A DNA stretch of 51,816 nt from Alistipes sp. CHKCI003. Its GTDB lineage: Bacteria > Bacteroidota > Bacteroidia > Bacteroidales > Rikenellaceae. Both the position numbers and the translations under genes were made by a program. Within the stretch, counting starts at the first letter, position 1. Every line of letters starts with the position of its first letter. The stretch is taken from NCBI RefSeq assembly GCF_900021155.1, contig NZ_FCNT01000101.1, forward strand, positions 1 to 51,816, written 5' to 3'. Shown here piece by piece: positions 35,024-43,778 of the stretch. A model generated the notes under the pieces. It ran no database searches. It saw only the letters and a program-made list of their open reading frames with translations, and was not told the DNA's origin.

Positions 35024-36730
35024 ATGAAAAGAATCTTCCATACCATCCTCTTCGCGGCGCTGCCCATGCTGGCGGCGGCGCAGGTCGATAAAAGCGTCGA
35101 AGTGAGCAAGGAGTACGTGCCCGCCGTCGCGGCGGCCGCGAAATTGCCCGTAGCGCCCGACATGACCGATACGGTGCGTCTGCGTCCAGACATCGACTAC
35201 TCGATCACTCCGCTTTCGATCTCCACCAACCTCGCCTCGAAACCCATCCGGCCGGCGACGGTTACCTACTGGGAGTTCAACCGTCCCGAGCCCTTCTACC
35301 TCAAGCTGGGGGCGGGCTGGCCTCTTAATTCGGCCGCCGACTTCTACGCATCGACGCAGAATCCCGGGACGGGGTATCTGCTCGGCTACATCAATCACGA
35401 AGGCCGCTATGCCGGTGTCCGCAACGATTTCGGACTCGCGGACGACGCCCTGCGCATGATCAACCGTGCGGGCATCGCTGCGGGCAAGTACTTCGGACGA
35501 CATATGCTCGAAGGGGAGTTCGGCTACGAGAACCGCTTGTACCGCCGTTACGGCCAATATACGATGGACCCGATGCCCGCCTCCTTCGGCCCGAAGGCGC
35601 AGTACGGCGAGTTCGACGTGAAGGTCCGCGTGGGCGACGATTTCACCGACCTGAGCCGCTGGAATTTCAATCTCGGCCTGCGCGGCGCGCTCTTTCTCGA
35701 CCACTCCGACGGCGGGCGGACCGCCGTCGGGGCGCGCCAGACCCATCTGGGCGTCGACGGTGCGCTGGCGCGCCGGTTCGGCAGCCACATGTTCCGCCTC
35801 GACGTGATGTACGAACACGGTGCCGGTGCGAAGTCCCTGTCGGATTATTATGAGGACATCTTCTCGGGCGGTTTGCGCTACGGTCTGCGCGGCGGCCGGC
35901 TGCGGCTGGAGCTGGGGGCCGACTACTACTACGACAAGATCGTGGGCCGCGACGGCCGCCACTACGTCGTGCCGGCGCTGCTCGTGCATCTCGATCTGGG
36001 CACCGAAGCCTTCAGGCCCTATCTGGAGGCGGACGGCAGCCTGCGCGACAACAGCCTGCGGACGCTCACGCGCCTGAATCCCTACCTCGCCGGACCGCAG
36101 TGGGGCGACAAGAGCACGGTGTCGTACGATGCGCGTCTGGGCGCTTCCGGTTCGCTTGCAGGCTCGAAACTCGTCTACCGTCTCTTCGCTTCGGCCGGTA
36201 TCCGCGAGAATCGGCTCTTCTGGTACGGCGTGCGGCACGATACGGGGTTGACGACGGCGCTCGACGTGTTCTCCTTCGCACAGGGCCGTCAGCGCGTCGC
36301 CTCGCTCAACGGCGAACTGGAGTACAAACCCGCCGGCCGCTTCCACCTGATGCTGGGCCTGCACGGTTATCTTTACGACGACGATACGGTCTACGCCTGC
36401 GGTCTGCCTGCGTTCGAGGGCCGCTTCGCGGCCCGCTACAACGGACGCAAGGTGTCGTTCGGCGTTACGGCCGACGTGCAGAGCGTCCGCCACTGGACCG
36501 TGTTCGTCTATCCAGCCTCGGCGTCGGGCATCGCTCCGGCGCCACCCCGCACGGAGTCCTTCGCCGCGCCGTTCTCGGTCGATGTCGGCGCCGATATAGA
36601 CTGGCGCATCACGCAGGGTTTCTCGCTTTTTGCGGAAGCGCACAATCTGGCCGATATGAAACTCTATCGTTATGCCTATTATCCCGAGTACGGGATCAAT
36701 TTCACGGCGGGCGTGAAATTCGTCTTCTGA
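35024..36730 (+). CDS. Outer-membrane beta-barrel protein (TonB-receptor-like, no plug seen)
   Basis: The 568-residue protein has a signal peptide (MKRIFHTILFAALPMLAAAQ) and a short N-terminal segment VDKSVEVSKEYVPAVA. A long run of alternating amphipathic strands follows (VTYWEFNRPEPFYLKLGAGW, KVRVGDDFTDLSRWNFNLGL, LRLELGADYYYDKIVG). It ends in aromatic YGINFTAGVKFVF, a barrel closing strand with terminal Phe. A clear TonB box and full plug domain are not visible. It is coupled to the TPR gene and probably forms a complex with it. Substrate is unknown. Confidence 0.8.
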   Translation: MKRIFHTILFAALPMLAAAQVDKSVEVSKEYVPAVAAAAKLPVAPDMTDTVRLRPDIDYSITPLSISTNLASKPIRPATVTYWEFNRPEPFYLKLGAGWPLNSAADFYASTQNPGTGYLLGYINHEGRYAGVRNDFGLADDALRMINRAGIAAGKYFGRHMLEGEFGYENRLYRRYGQYTMDPMPASFGPKAQYGEFDVKVRVGDDFTDLSRWNFNLGLRGALFLDHSDGGRTAVGARQTHLGVDGALARRFGSHMFRLDVMYEHGAGAKSLSDYYEDIFSGGLRYGLRGGRLRLELGADYYYDKIVGRDGRHYVVPALLVHLDLGTEAFRPYLEADGSLRDNSLRTLTRLNPYLAGPQWGDKSTVSYDARLGASGSLAGSKLVYRLFASAGIRENRLFWYGVRHDTGLTTALDVFSFAQGRQRVASLNGELEYKPAGRFHLMLGLHGYLYDDDTVYACGLPAFEGRFAARYNGRKVSFGVTADVQSVRHWTVFVYPASASGIAPAPPRTESFAAPFSVDVGADIDWRITQGFSLFAEAHNLADMKLYRYAYYPEYGINFTAGVKFVF

Positions 36731-36863
36731 TCTTGCGGAGTCTCTGGGCGGTCTTTCTTTTCTGCGGCGTGCGTTCGCCGGCCGCCGGGCGGGCGCCTGT
36801 CTGCGCAAGGCGGGACTTCTGTGGCGCTTCTACCGCTCGGCGCTTCTGCTGCCGTGCCTTTGC

Positions 36864-37121
36864 GTGTCGGTCGCCCTTGCGTGGGCCGCGACGTGGGAGG
36901 AGGGACCCAACGTGCCGACGCTCTGTGTGGCGAAGGCGGCGTGCTATGCGCCGATCCTCTGTCTGCTTTTCTCGCTCGGTCCGCGGCGTTTCTACTACTA
37001 TGCCGATCTCGGGCGGCCGCGCAGACGGCTCGTCGCATGGTGCTGCGCGGCCGGTTTTCTGCTCTTCGTCGCACTGGCCTGCGCGGCGGCCCTCTTCGCA
37101 GCCGTAAACCGCATGCTATGA
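36864..37121 (+). CDS. Small membrane protein upstream of an ABC ATPase
   Basis: From GTG 36864 the protein has 85 residues and two hydrophobic helices (PTLCVAKAACYAPILCLLF; LVAWCCAAGFLLFVALACAA). The frame stays open upstream to about 36729 and the preceding codons read as a membrane-protein start (AGLLWRFYRSALLLPCLC), so the true N-terminus may lie near 36800 with a non-ATG codon or an indel. The stop overlaps the ABC ATPase ATG (ATGA), pointing to a membrane partner. I do not recognise the family. Confidence 0.55.
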   Translation: MSVALAWAATWEEGPNVPTLCVAKAACYAPILCLLFSLGPRRFYYYADLGRPRRRLVAWCCAAGFLLFVALACAAALFAAVNRML

Positions 37122-37773
37122 AACTCACGCTCGACATCGGTTCGGTCGAACCGGCATTCGCCGACCGGAAGATCTTGCAGGGGGTCTACATCCGGATCGA
37201 GACGGGAGCCGTCACGGGTCTGCTCGGCAGCAACGGCAGCGCAAATCGTGTCTGATGAACATCCTCTTCGGCATGCTGCACCCCGCGTTCAAATCCCTGC
37301 GCTTCGACGGCGTGTGGGCCGACCGCTTCGGCGCCGACGAAGTGCACTGCCTTCCCCAGCACGGTTTCGTCCCCGACAATCTGCGCATGGATCGGGTTTT
37401 GCGCGACTTCGGACTCGACGCCGCAGACTTTTTCGGCTGGTTCCCCGATCTGGACAAGTTGCGGGGCAGCCGCTTCGGGACCCTGTCGGGCGGCGAGCGG
37501 CGGGTCGTGGAGTTCTATGCGATCCTCTGCCCGCCCTGTCGCTTCGTGCTGCTCGACGAATCCTTCGCTCAGGTGATGCCGCTGCATATCGACACCTTCT
37601 GCAAGCTCCTCGAACGGGAGAAGCGCAACAAGGGCATCCTGCTCACCGATCACCGCTACCGTCAGGTGCGCGCCGTCTCGGATTCGCTCTGCCCCATGAG
37701 CGGCGGCACGACCCGTCCGGTTCGCCGGGCGGAGGAGCTCGTGCGGTGGGGATACGTTAACCGTACCGATTGA
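37118..37773 (+). pseudogene. ABC transporter ATP-binding protein, frameshifted inside Walker A
   Basis: From ATG 37118 the frame reads LDIGSVEPAFADRKILQGVY then GLLGSNGSA and stops at 37253. Restoring one G at about 37239 gives GSNGSGKSCLMNILFG, a normal Walker A, and the second frame continues to 37773. It has the signature LSGGERRVVEFYAIL and Walker B CRFVLLDESFAQV, then the H-loop LLTDHRYRQV. The ATPase is therefore complete apart from a single-base deletion in its ATP-binding loop. It may be dead, or a sequence error. Its transport partner may be the small membrane protein. Confidence 0.82.
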
Positions 37774-37783
37774 AGGCCGGAAT

Positions 37784-37870
37784 TTTTTCCTTGAGTTTCT
37801 TTCGACCGTTTCCCGCCTCGGCCGGGTCCGAACCTGCGGTTGGTCTCTGCGCTCGGCTTAACGGCAAAGG
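37784..37870 (+). repeat. Dispersed intergenic repeat, copy B
   Basis: It contains TTTCTTTCGACCGTTTCCCG, then TTGGTCTCTGCGCTCGGCTT, the best-matched core to copy A. It lies in the 458-bp gap between the ABC gene and poxB; the rest of the gap shows no gene. Confidence 0.5.
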
Positions 37871-38231
37871 GCCGATAAAATCGGGTTCGAAAACGATTCG
37901 TTGGTTTTTCTGGCGGAGTTATCGGGTGGGGGCGTCGCCGCCGCTTGCATCGGGGAAGCCCACATTGTGCTTTCGTGCCGGCGCTTTCGTCAGTTCGCAG
38001 GCTTCGTCCGCCGCGGACCATGCGAAAGCGGCATAAACGACGTTGCGACCCTATGTTGTCGTCTGTGGGATGTATTCCCGCATCCTCATGGTCGGGAGGC
38101 GGACCTTTTGTCGGGATGGCGGGTTTCGCGTTCGGCTCCCTTCGGTCGTCCGCTATGCGGATGCCGTCCGAGAACGCATCGTGGCACCGATCTTGAACCG
38201 GATCGCCGGAGTATCGAACAATAAGACGATC

Positions 38232-39968
38232 ATGGGAACGAAAGCGGCCGACCGATTGGTCGAAACGATTTGCAGAGCGGGTATCCGCCGGATTTATGCC
38301 GTGGCGGGCGACAGCCTGAACGAGGTGAACGACGCCGTGCGCCGTGCCGGCACGGTGGAGTGGGTGCACATGCGCCATGAGGAGAGCGGGGCGTTCGCCG
38401 CGTCGGCCGAGGCGCAGCTCAACGGCATCGCCTGCTGCGCCGGCAGCAGCGGTCCGGGGCACGTGCATCTGGTCAACGGGCTTTACGACGCGCAGCGCAG
38501 CAATGCCTCGGTGCTGGCGATCGCCTCGACCTGCGCCACGGACGAATTCGGCACGCAGTACTTTCAGGAGACCGAGCCCCTTAAGCTGTTCGGCGATTGC
38601 AGCGGTTACTGCCAGATGGCCGCGACGCCCGCGCAGTTGGCGCGTATGCTGCCTGCGGCGCTCCAGTATGCGGTGCACCGCAAAGAGGTGGCGGTCGTCG
38701 GACTGCCCGGCGACGTGGCGGCCGCGGAGGCGGCCGAGACCCCGGGCGCTCCGTGGCTGCTGCCGTCCGAGAGCCTCTGCCGTCCCGCGGACGGACAATT
38801 GCGCGAGCTGGCCCGCATGATCGGCGAGGCGGAGAAGATCACGCTTTTCTGCGGCATCGGGGCGCGCGGGGCCCATGCGGAGGTGGTGCGGCTGGCCGGG
38901 ACGATCAAGGCGCCCGTGGCCTACAGCTTCAAGTCGAAGATGGAGATTCAGTACGACAACCCCTACGAGATCGGGATGACCGGCCTGCTGGGGCTCCCTT
39001 CGGCCTATGCCAGTATGCACGAGTCGGATCTTCTGATTCTGCTGGGGACGGATTTCCCCTACGAAGCCTTCCTGCCCTGCCAGTGCCGGATCGTGCAGGT
39101 CGACATCCGTCCCGAACGGATCGGGCGGCGTGCCCGCGTGGAGCTCGGGCTGGCGGGCGACGTGGGGGATACGATCCGCGCACTGCTGCCGATGCTCGGG
39201 GTGCGGGACGACAGGGGATTCCTCGACCGTCAGTTGCGGCGCTACCGCGAAGTGCGGGAAAAGATGAACGCCGTGGCTGCGAAGCGCGGCGGCGAGGGGC
39301 GGATCGCGCCCGAGTATGCGGCGACGCTCGTCGACCGCATCGCGGCGGACGACGCCGTGTTCTGCGTCGACACGGGCATGTGCTGCGTGTGGGGTGCGCG
39401 CTATCTGCATGCCACGGGCCGCCGGCGGATGCTCGGGTCGTTCAACCACGGCTCCATGGCCAATGCACTGCCGATGGCCATCGGGGCGGCTTTCGCACGC
39501 CCCGGACAGCAGATCGTGGCCCTCTGCGGCGACGGCGGTCTTTCGATGCTGCTGGGCGATCTGGCTACCGTGGTGCAGTATCGCCTGCCCGTGAAGATCG
39601 TCGTGTTCAACAACCGCGCGCTGGGTATGGTGAAGCTCGAAATGGAGGTGGCCGGGCTGCCCGACAGCCAGACCGATCTGTACAATCCGGATTTCGCGGC
39701 CGTTGCCCGTGCCATGGGCATCCCGGCCTTCACGGCGGATTGTCCGGACGATGCGGAACGGGTGCTGCGCGAGGCTTTCGCGACGGAGGGACCCGTACTC
39801 GTGAGCGTGCAGACCGATCCCGATGCGCTGGCCATGCCGCCCAAAGTGGAGTTCGCGCAGATGGCGGGGTTCGTGCGGGCGATGACGAAACTCATTCTGG
39901 CCGGACGCGGCGACGAGGTGATCGCCACGGCCCGGAGCAACATCAAACATCTGTGGGGGATGATCTGA
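38232..39968 (+). CDS. poxB: PoxB-like pyruvate oxidase/dehydrogenase (ThDP- and FAD-dependent)
   Basis: The 578-residue protein starts at ATG 38232 (MGTKAADRLVETI); the frame upstream is repeat-rich and not coding. It has the three-domain ThDP layout: PYR domain with the catalytic Glu in VHMRHEESGAFAA (about 52), central FAD-type domain (about 190-330) with ITLFCGIGARG, and PP domain with GDGGLSMLLGDLATVV then NNRALGMVKLE, the GDG-x(n)-NN ThDP motif. Length matches E. coli PoxB (572). It oxidises pyruvate to acetate and CO2 with a quinone or flavin acceptor. No membrane-binding tail is evident. Confidence 0.88.
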   Translation: MGTKAADRLVETICRAGIRRIYAVAGDSLNEVNDAVRRAGTVEWVHMRHEESGAFAASAEAQLNGIACCAGSSGPGHVHLVNGLYDAQRSNASVLAIASTCATDEFGTQYFQETEPLKLFGDCSGYCQMAATPAQLARMLPAALQYAVHRKEVAVVGLPGDVAAAEAAETPGAPWLLPSESLCRPADGQLRELARMIGEAEKITLFCGIGARGAHAEVVRLAGTIKAPVAYSFKSKMEIQYDNPYEIGMTGLLGLPSAYASMHESDLLILLGTDFPYEAFLPCQCRIVQVDIRPERIGRRARVELGLAGDVGDTIRALLPMLGVRDDRGFLDRQLRRYREVREKMNAVAAKRGGEGRIAPEYAATLVDRIAADDAVFCVDTGMCCVWGARYLHATGRRRMLGSFNHGSMANALPMAIGAAFARPGQQIVALCGDGGLSMLLGDLATVVQYRLPVKIVVFNNRALGMVKLEMEVAGLPDSQTDLYNPDFAAVARAMGIPAFTADCPDDAERVLREAFATEGPVLVSVQTDPDALAMPPKVEFAQMAGFVRAMTKLILAGRGDEVIATARSNIKHLWGMI

Positions 39969-40331
39969 CCGGAGGCCGGAGAAAAGAGAAAAGAGAAAGA
40001 GAGGGGCCGGCCGGCAAGTTTCGAAGATCGGAAATCGGCGGTGTGTCCCGACGGGTAGCCTCTGCTGCGTTGTGATCGGCATCCCGGCTCGGACCTGTAT
40101 TTCGGAACGTTTCTTCCGCCGCGGATCCCGGTGTCCTGTATTTTCCGTTCTTGCATGTCTGAAGAGGAAGCGTCGAATTGTCCGATTGGACGCATCCTCG
40201 AATCGTCGAAAGGGGCGTCCGGCCCCTTTTTCGTATGGAGAACTTGTCCGTCTTCGGCTCCGCTGCTGCATCGGCGACGGGCGGCCGGAGCATTTCGATT
40301 GATCGGCGTCCGGGCGGTGCGGAGGTGCGGA
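39969..40331. other. Intergenic region between poxB and the PP-loop gene
   Basis: The 363 bp hold no gene. A purine-rich stretch (AAAAGAGAAAAGAGAAAG) follows poxB, and the only clear signal is the terminator at 40209-40234. Confidence 0.4.
40209..40234 (+). terminator. Rho-independent terminator
   Basis: The stem AAAGGGGC/GCCCCTTT (40209-40216 and 40222-40229) is followed by further T. It can stop transcription from poxB, 240 bp upstream, and possibly the convergent operon. Confidence 0.75.
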
Positions 40332-41036
40332 TTACGCTTCCAAGCGGGCGAACCAGTAGGTGTAGGTGCGTGTCGAACCGTCGTCGAGCCGAACGTCGTA
40401 GCTGCGGCTGAAGGGGTCGCCCAGACGGAACGGGACGGGGCGGCGGAAGATGGGGCCGTCGAAGCAGAAGGTGTGGTACTCGCCGTTTTCGCCGTTGGGG
40501 TCGGTGCCGGCGGGCAGCGAGTCGAGGAATGCGCGGTCGATCCGGCGGCCGATGGTCTCGGGGCCGAACAGGTCGGCTTGTGCGGTAACGACGACGGTCT
40601 TGAGACCCGTGCCGAGAAATTCGCGCATGACCGCTTCGGAGCTGCGGCCCCAGAGCGGTTCGGCCACCTCGATGCCGAGCGGTGCGAGCTGCCGCTCGCG
40701 GTAGGTGCGCACGTCGTGCAGGAAGATGTCGCCGAAGATGAAGCAGCGGACACCCTGTCGCTTGAAACGCTCTGCCGTGCGGGCCATCGCTGCACCGTAA
40801 TCCTCCATCGTGCCGGCGGGCGCGAGGTCGACCGCGTGCAGGGGGATGCCGATGCTCGCGGCCTGTGCCTGCAACAGCGGAAGCGGGATGCCGTGCATGG
40901 TCGAGCGGCGCGTGTCGCGGTTGACGGTCGTCAGCAGCGCGACGATTTCGTAGCGTCCGGACTTCAGAGCCCGCAGCAGCGCGTGGGCCGAGTCTTTGCC
41001 GCCGCTCCAGTTGAAGACCGCCTTTACCCGTTCCAT
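40332..41036 (-). CDS. PP-loop ATP-binding protein of the diphthine-ammonia-ligase (DUF71/Dph6) family
   Basis: The 234-residue protein carries the PP-loop SGGKDSAHAL (about 10-19) for adenylation chemistry. Family segments are YEIVALLTTVNRDTRRSTMH, VRCFIFGDIFLHDVRTYRE and LPAGTDPNGENGEYHTFCFD, which matches the C-terminal ENGEYHT signature of the DUF71 group. Eukaryotic Dph6 amidates diphthine, but bacteria have no diphthamide, so the substrate here is unknown. It overlaps the DUF2284 gene by 13 bp as the last gene of the operon. Confidence 0.8.
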   Translation of the reverse strand: MERVKAVFNWSGGKDSAHALLRALKSGRYEIVALLTTVNRDTRRSTMHGIPLPLLQAQAASIGIPLHAVDLAPAGTMEDYGAAMARTAERFKRQGVRCFIFGDIFLHDVRTYRERQLAPLGIEVAEPLWGRSSEAVMREFLGTGLKTVVVTAQADLFGPETIGRRIDRAFLDSLPAGTDPNGENGEYHTFCFDGPIFRRPVPFRLGDPFSRSYDVRLDDGSTRTYTYWFARLEA

Positions 41037-41590
41037 ACGACGTGTTCCGCATTGTGGAAGAGACCGCAGACCAGCGTGAGGTATTCGGGCATCCGCCCTT
41101 CGCGGCCCCACCGGAGTTCGATGCCGAAGAGTTCGGAGGTCGTGCGGCCGATGTCGAATCCGCAGGCTTCGAGCGAGGGGCGCACGAGTTCGGGGTGGCG
41201 GCAGGGCAGACCTTCGGGCCGCGTGCAACTCCCCTCGGGGCAGTGGAGGCAGCTGCCGGCATAGGCGAACGAGCGGCCGCCGCAGGTGCGCTCCAGATCG
41301 AGCAGGCGCGCTTCGAGCCGCTGCCTCTCGGGTCGGATCAGACGGCGGGCTTCGGCGAGCGGAAGAGCGCGCTCGGCGGGAGTGATCTTCGTGGCGACGA
41401 GCAGTGCCGTGCGGTATTGCGCGAGGCGGGTTTCGACATCGAAATCGAACGGGGGACATCCCCAGCTGCGGCCATAGCTGGGGCAGGCGCGGCAGTAGCC
41501 GGCGATCCGCTCCGCATCGCGGAAGCGGGCCGTGTACTCGGCGACGGGAAGGGTCGCGATGCGGTCTTCGGCATGGTAGGAGAGGGTCAT
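41024..41590 (-). CDS. DUF2284 Cys-rich metal-binding protein
   Basis: The 188-residue protein has Cys clusters: CRACPSYGRSWGCPPFD (about 32-48), and CGGRSFAYAGSCLHCPEGSC with CTRPEGLPCRHP (about 105-135). These are the DUF2284 pattern and suggest an iron-sulfur or zinc site. A frame upstream of the MTLSYHAE start merges spuriously with another gene; ATG 41590 is used as it overlaps the preceding stop by 4 bp. Its role is unknown; adjacency to a PP-loop ATPase may suggest joint small-molecule or RNA modification. Confidence 0.75.
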   Translation of the reverse strand: MTLSYHAEDRIATLPVAEYTARFRDAERIAGYCRACPSYGRSWGCPPFDFDVETRLAQYRTALLVATKITPAERALPLAEARRLIRPERQRLEARLLDLERTCGGRSFAYAGSCLHCPEGSCTRPEGLPCRHPELVRPSLEACGFDIGRTTSELFGIELRWGREGRMPEYLTLVCGLFHNAEHVVWNG

Positions 41591-42321
41591 AGGCCGGCGA
41601 AGAGATCGAACTGGTGGAGGAGCGTGAGGGTGAAGAAGGTTCCGACGAGCAGGCACAGCACGGCCAGCAGCGCATTGAGCACGCGCGGCGAAGGTTTCGA
41701 GGGTGCGGCCGCGATCTGCCGGACGTACTCGCGGAAAAAGACGTAGAGCGCCGGGACGACGCTGCACGCGAGCAGATAGTCTTCGGGAATGCCGAAGAAG
41801 TAGACTTTGGAAAGGCCGATGAGGGCCCAGTGGCAGAGGAACATCGCCAGCACGATGTTGACCCGCTGGGAGAAGGCGAGCATCAGTCCGATGGTGAAGA
41901 CGGCCACCGAGCAGGGCATGACGGGCGAGGTGATGGCCGGAAAGGTGCGCCCCAGTGCCAGCGAGGCGAGCGGATAGACCGCCGGCATGAGGAAGAGCAG
42001 CAGGGCGAAGCGGCTGTGGCGGCCCGTGCGTTCGAGCGAGGCGTGGCCGGCCGCGAGGTCGTAGAGCCAGATGCAGCCCATGATGGCCCAGAAGAGCGCC
42101 AGCATGTCGTGGTATTCGCGCGGGCGGCAGTAGATCATGTAGTAGACGCCGGCGATCCAGAAGTTCAGGAGGGCCATGTAGAGTTTCATTCCCGTCCGCA
42201 CGGCTTTCGACGGGCGCACGCAGAGCAGCAGCGTGAGCAGGGCGCCGAGTGCCGCGAGTGCGATTTGCAGCGGCCATGTGGCGGCGTTGTAGGCGGAGAT
42301 CGTATTCCAGAAGGTTTCCAT
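41587..42321 (-). CDS. Polytopic membrane protein, DUF6064-like
   Basis: The 244-residue protein has about six to seven hydrophobic helices: YNAATWPLQIALAALGALLT, LYMALLNFWIAGVYYMIYC, ALFWAIMGCIWLYDLAAG, and others ending VLNALLAVLCLLVGTFF. Its start, METFWNTISAYNAATWPLQI, resembles DUF6064 proteins. The second gene after the thrE pair, it overlaps DUF2284 by 4 bp. No catalytic or transport motif is apparent, so the function is unknown. Confidence 0.65.
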   Translation of the reverse strand: METFWNTISAYNAATWPLQIALAALGALLTLLLCVRPSKAVRTGMKLYMALLNFWIAGVYYMIYCRPREYHDMLALFWAIMGCIWLYDLAAGHASLERTGRHSRFALLLFLMPAVYPLASLALGRTFPAITSPVMPCSVAVFTIGLMLAFSQRVNIVLAMFLCHWALIGLSKVYFFGIPEDYLLACSVVPALYVFFREYVRQIAAAPSKPSPRVLNALLAVLCLLVGTFFTLTLLHQFDLFAGL

Positions 42322-42334
42322 GTGCGCAGGGCGG

Positions 42335-42835
42335 TTATCGGCCGGGATTTTTGCGTCGCGTGAGCGAGAAGGCGCGGCGGTTGAAGACGAAGATCGGCAG
42401 TGTGGCGCCGGCGGCCAGCAGGATGATGACGCTCAGCGAGACGGTGGCGTTGAGGAAGAACTGCTGCATGTATTGCAGCCCCTCGCCCGGGTCGTTGAGC
42501 GATTGGAGGAACATGATGAGCGAGAAGACGGTTTTGTAGGCGTAGATGCCCGGAACCATCGGCAGCAGGGCCGGAATGTAGAGCACCGTCATCGGGCAGC
42601 GCACGCCGCGCCCCAGCCAGAGGCTTCCCATTCCGATGGTCAGGGCGGCGAAGAGCGAGCCCGTGGCGATGTCGATCCCGGCGTAGTTCATCAGGCAGAA
42701 GCGCAGGGCGTGGCCTGCGGCCGCCAGCAGCGCGATGCGCGGGAAAGCCCGCATCGGCGGATCGGAAATGGCTCCGAAACCGATGGCGGCGACCGCCGCG
42801 AAAAGTCCGTCGAGAAAGATGTCCGCAGCGATCAT
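42335..42835 (-). CDS. ThrE-family small subunit (DUF3815-like, ThrE_2)
   Basis: The 166-residue membrane protein has four to five helices. RGVRCPMTVLYIPALLPMVP (about 92-111) is the conserved ThrE_2 segment. It supplies the C-terminal half that is fused in longer ThrE exporters. Its start overlaps the larger subunit's stop by 4 bp. The pair probably exports threonine/serine or other small molecules. Confidence 0.82.
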   Translation of the reverse strand: MIAADIFLDGLFAAVAAIGFGAISDPPMRAFPRIALLAAAGHALRFCLMNYAGIDIATGSLFAALTIGMGSLWLGRGVRCPMTVLYIPALLPMVPGIYAYKTVFSLIMFLQSLNDPGEGLQYMQQFFLNATVSLSVIILLAAGATLPIFVFNRRAFSLTRRKNPGR

Positions 42836-43599
42836 AGCAAACTGTTTTTGACCATCAGAAGCGTGGCCGAGAGACCCACGGCGATGCAGACGATCAGCAG
42901 CAGGGCGTTGATCAGCCGGCTGAAACCGATCAGGATGTGGCCTTCGACGATGTCGATCACACCGTTGATGAGCGGTACGCCCGGGACGAGGAACAGCGGG
43001 CTGGTGGCCAGCGCGGTCTGGGCCGTGCAGTCGAAGCGCAGCGCCGCCGAGGCGCAGAGCGACGCCATGAAGGCCGCGACGATGAAGACGAGGTAGTGGT
43101 TGACGCCGTGGGCCTGCATCCGCTGTTTGGCCGCGAAGCCCACGAGCGTGGCGGTGAAGACGATGCCGACGGCCGTCCAATCGCCGCCGAAGAGGCGGCA
43201 GAACGAGGCGTTGGCCAGTCCGACGGTCAGCAGCACGAAGATCGGGTCGATGCGCGGCTTGGCGGTCAGCCCGCCGAAGCGGCGGCGGATCTCCTCCAGC
43301 GGCAGACGCTCGTCGAGGGCATCCCAGCTCAGGGCGCTCAGATCGGAGTTGCGTTCGAAGCTGACGGGCAGCGCCGGAATCCGCACTACGCGCGTTACGA
43401 CCTCGCCGCTCGTCTCGTCGCGCGCGGTGAGAATCGTGCTCTTCTGGAAACTCGAAAGCTGGATGTCGACCCCCTGCGAGGCGCCGATTCGCTGCGAATT
43501 GCGGATCACGCGCGAGGTGTGTACGCCCGAACCGAGCAGATAGGTGGCGTACTCGGCGATGAAATCGAGGATTTCGTGCAGTTCCTTCTGGGTTTTCAT
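42832..43599 (-). CDS. ThrE-family threonine/serine exporter, large subunit (DUF1212)
   Basis: The 255-residue protein starts MKTQKELHEILDF. The DUF1212 core contains GSGVHTSRVIRNSQRIGASQ (about 23-42) and, after a soluble segment, helices with VPGVPLINGVIDIVEGHILI (about 206-225). Family members efflux threonine and serine by proton antiport. It heads a five-gene minus-strand operon with the small ThrE subunit, a DUF6064-like protein, DUF2284 and the PP-loop protein. Confidence 0.83.
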   Translation of the reverse strand: MKTQKELHEILDFIAEYATYLLGSGVHTSRVIRNSQRIGASQGVDIQLSSFQKSTILTARDETSGEVVTRVVRIPALPVSFERNSDLSALSWDALDERLPLEEIRRRFGGLTAKPRIDPIFVLLTVGLANASFCRLFGGDWTAVGIVFTATLVGFAAKQRMQAHGVNHYLVFIVAAFMASLCASAALRFDCTAQTALATSPLFLVPGVPLINGVIDIVEGHILIGFSRLINALLLIVCIAVGLSATLLMVKNSLL

Positions 43600-43689
43600 A
43601 GGCGTTGGTTTTGTTGCCTTCGTTTTCCCGTTTCGGCGGTTTTCGGGTACGCGCGGATTGCCCTCCCCCTTCCTGCGGTCTTGACGGAA

Positions 43690-43765
43690 ACGTTGGCTTC
43701 GCCTTCGTTTCTCGCTTCGGCAGAGTCGAAGAACGGGCATGGCTCTGCTCTCGGCTTAACGAAAA
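43690..43765 (-). repeat. Dispersed intergenic repeat, copy C (diverged)
   Basis: It contains CTTCGTTTCTCGCTTCGGCA and CTCTGCTCTCGGCTTAACG, similar to copies A and B. It overlaps the upstream region of the thrE operon, just downstream of its -7 element. Confidence 0.4.
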
Positions 43766-43770
43766 CGCTG

Positions 43771-43778
43771 CAAAAGTA
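43771..43778 (-). promoter_or_regulatory. -7 element of the thrE operon promoter
   Basis: TACTTTTG on the minus strand fits TAnnTTTG. It lies about 172 bp before the thrE ATG, so the leader contains repeat copy C. Confidence 0.5.

Noticed and set aside
34178..36808. An 876-codon minus-strand frame over the TPR and barrel genes
   Set aside because: It is a shadow of GC-rich coding on the other strand, with an Arg-rich composition and no recognisable fold.
37662..40271. An 869-codon minus-strand frame over poxB
   Set aside because: PoxB on the plus strand carries the ThDP motifs; the antisense frame has no domain.
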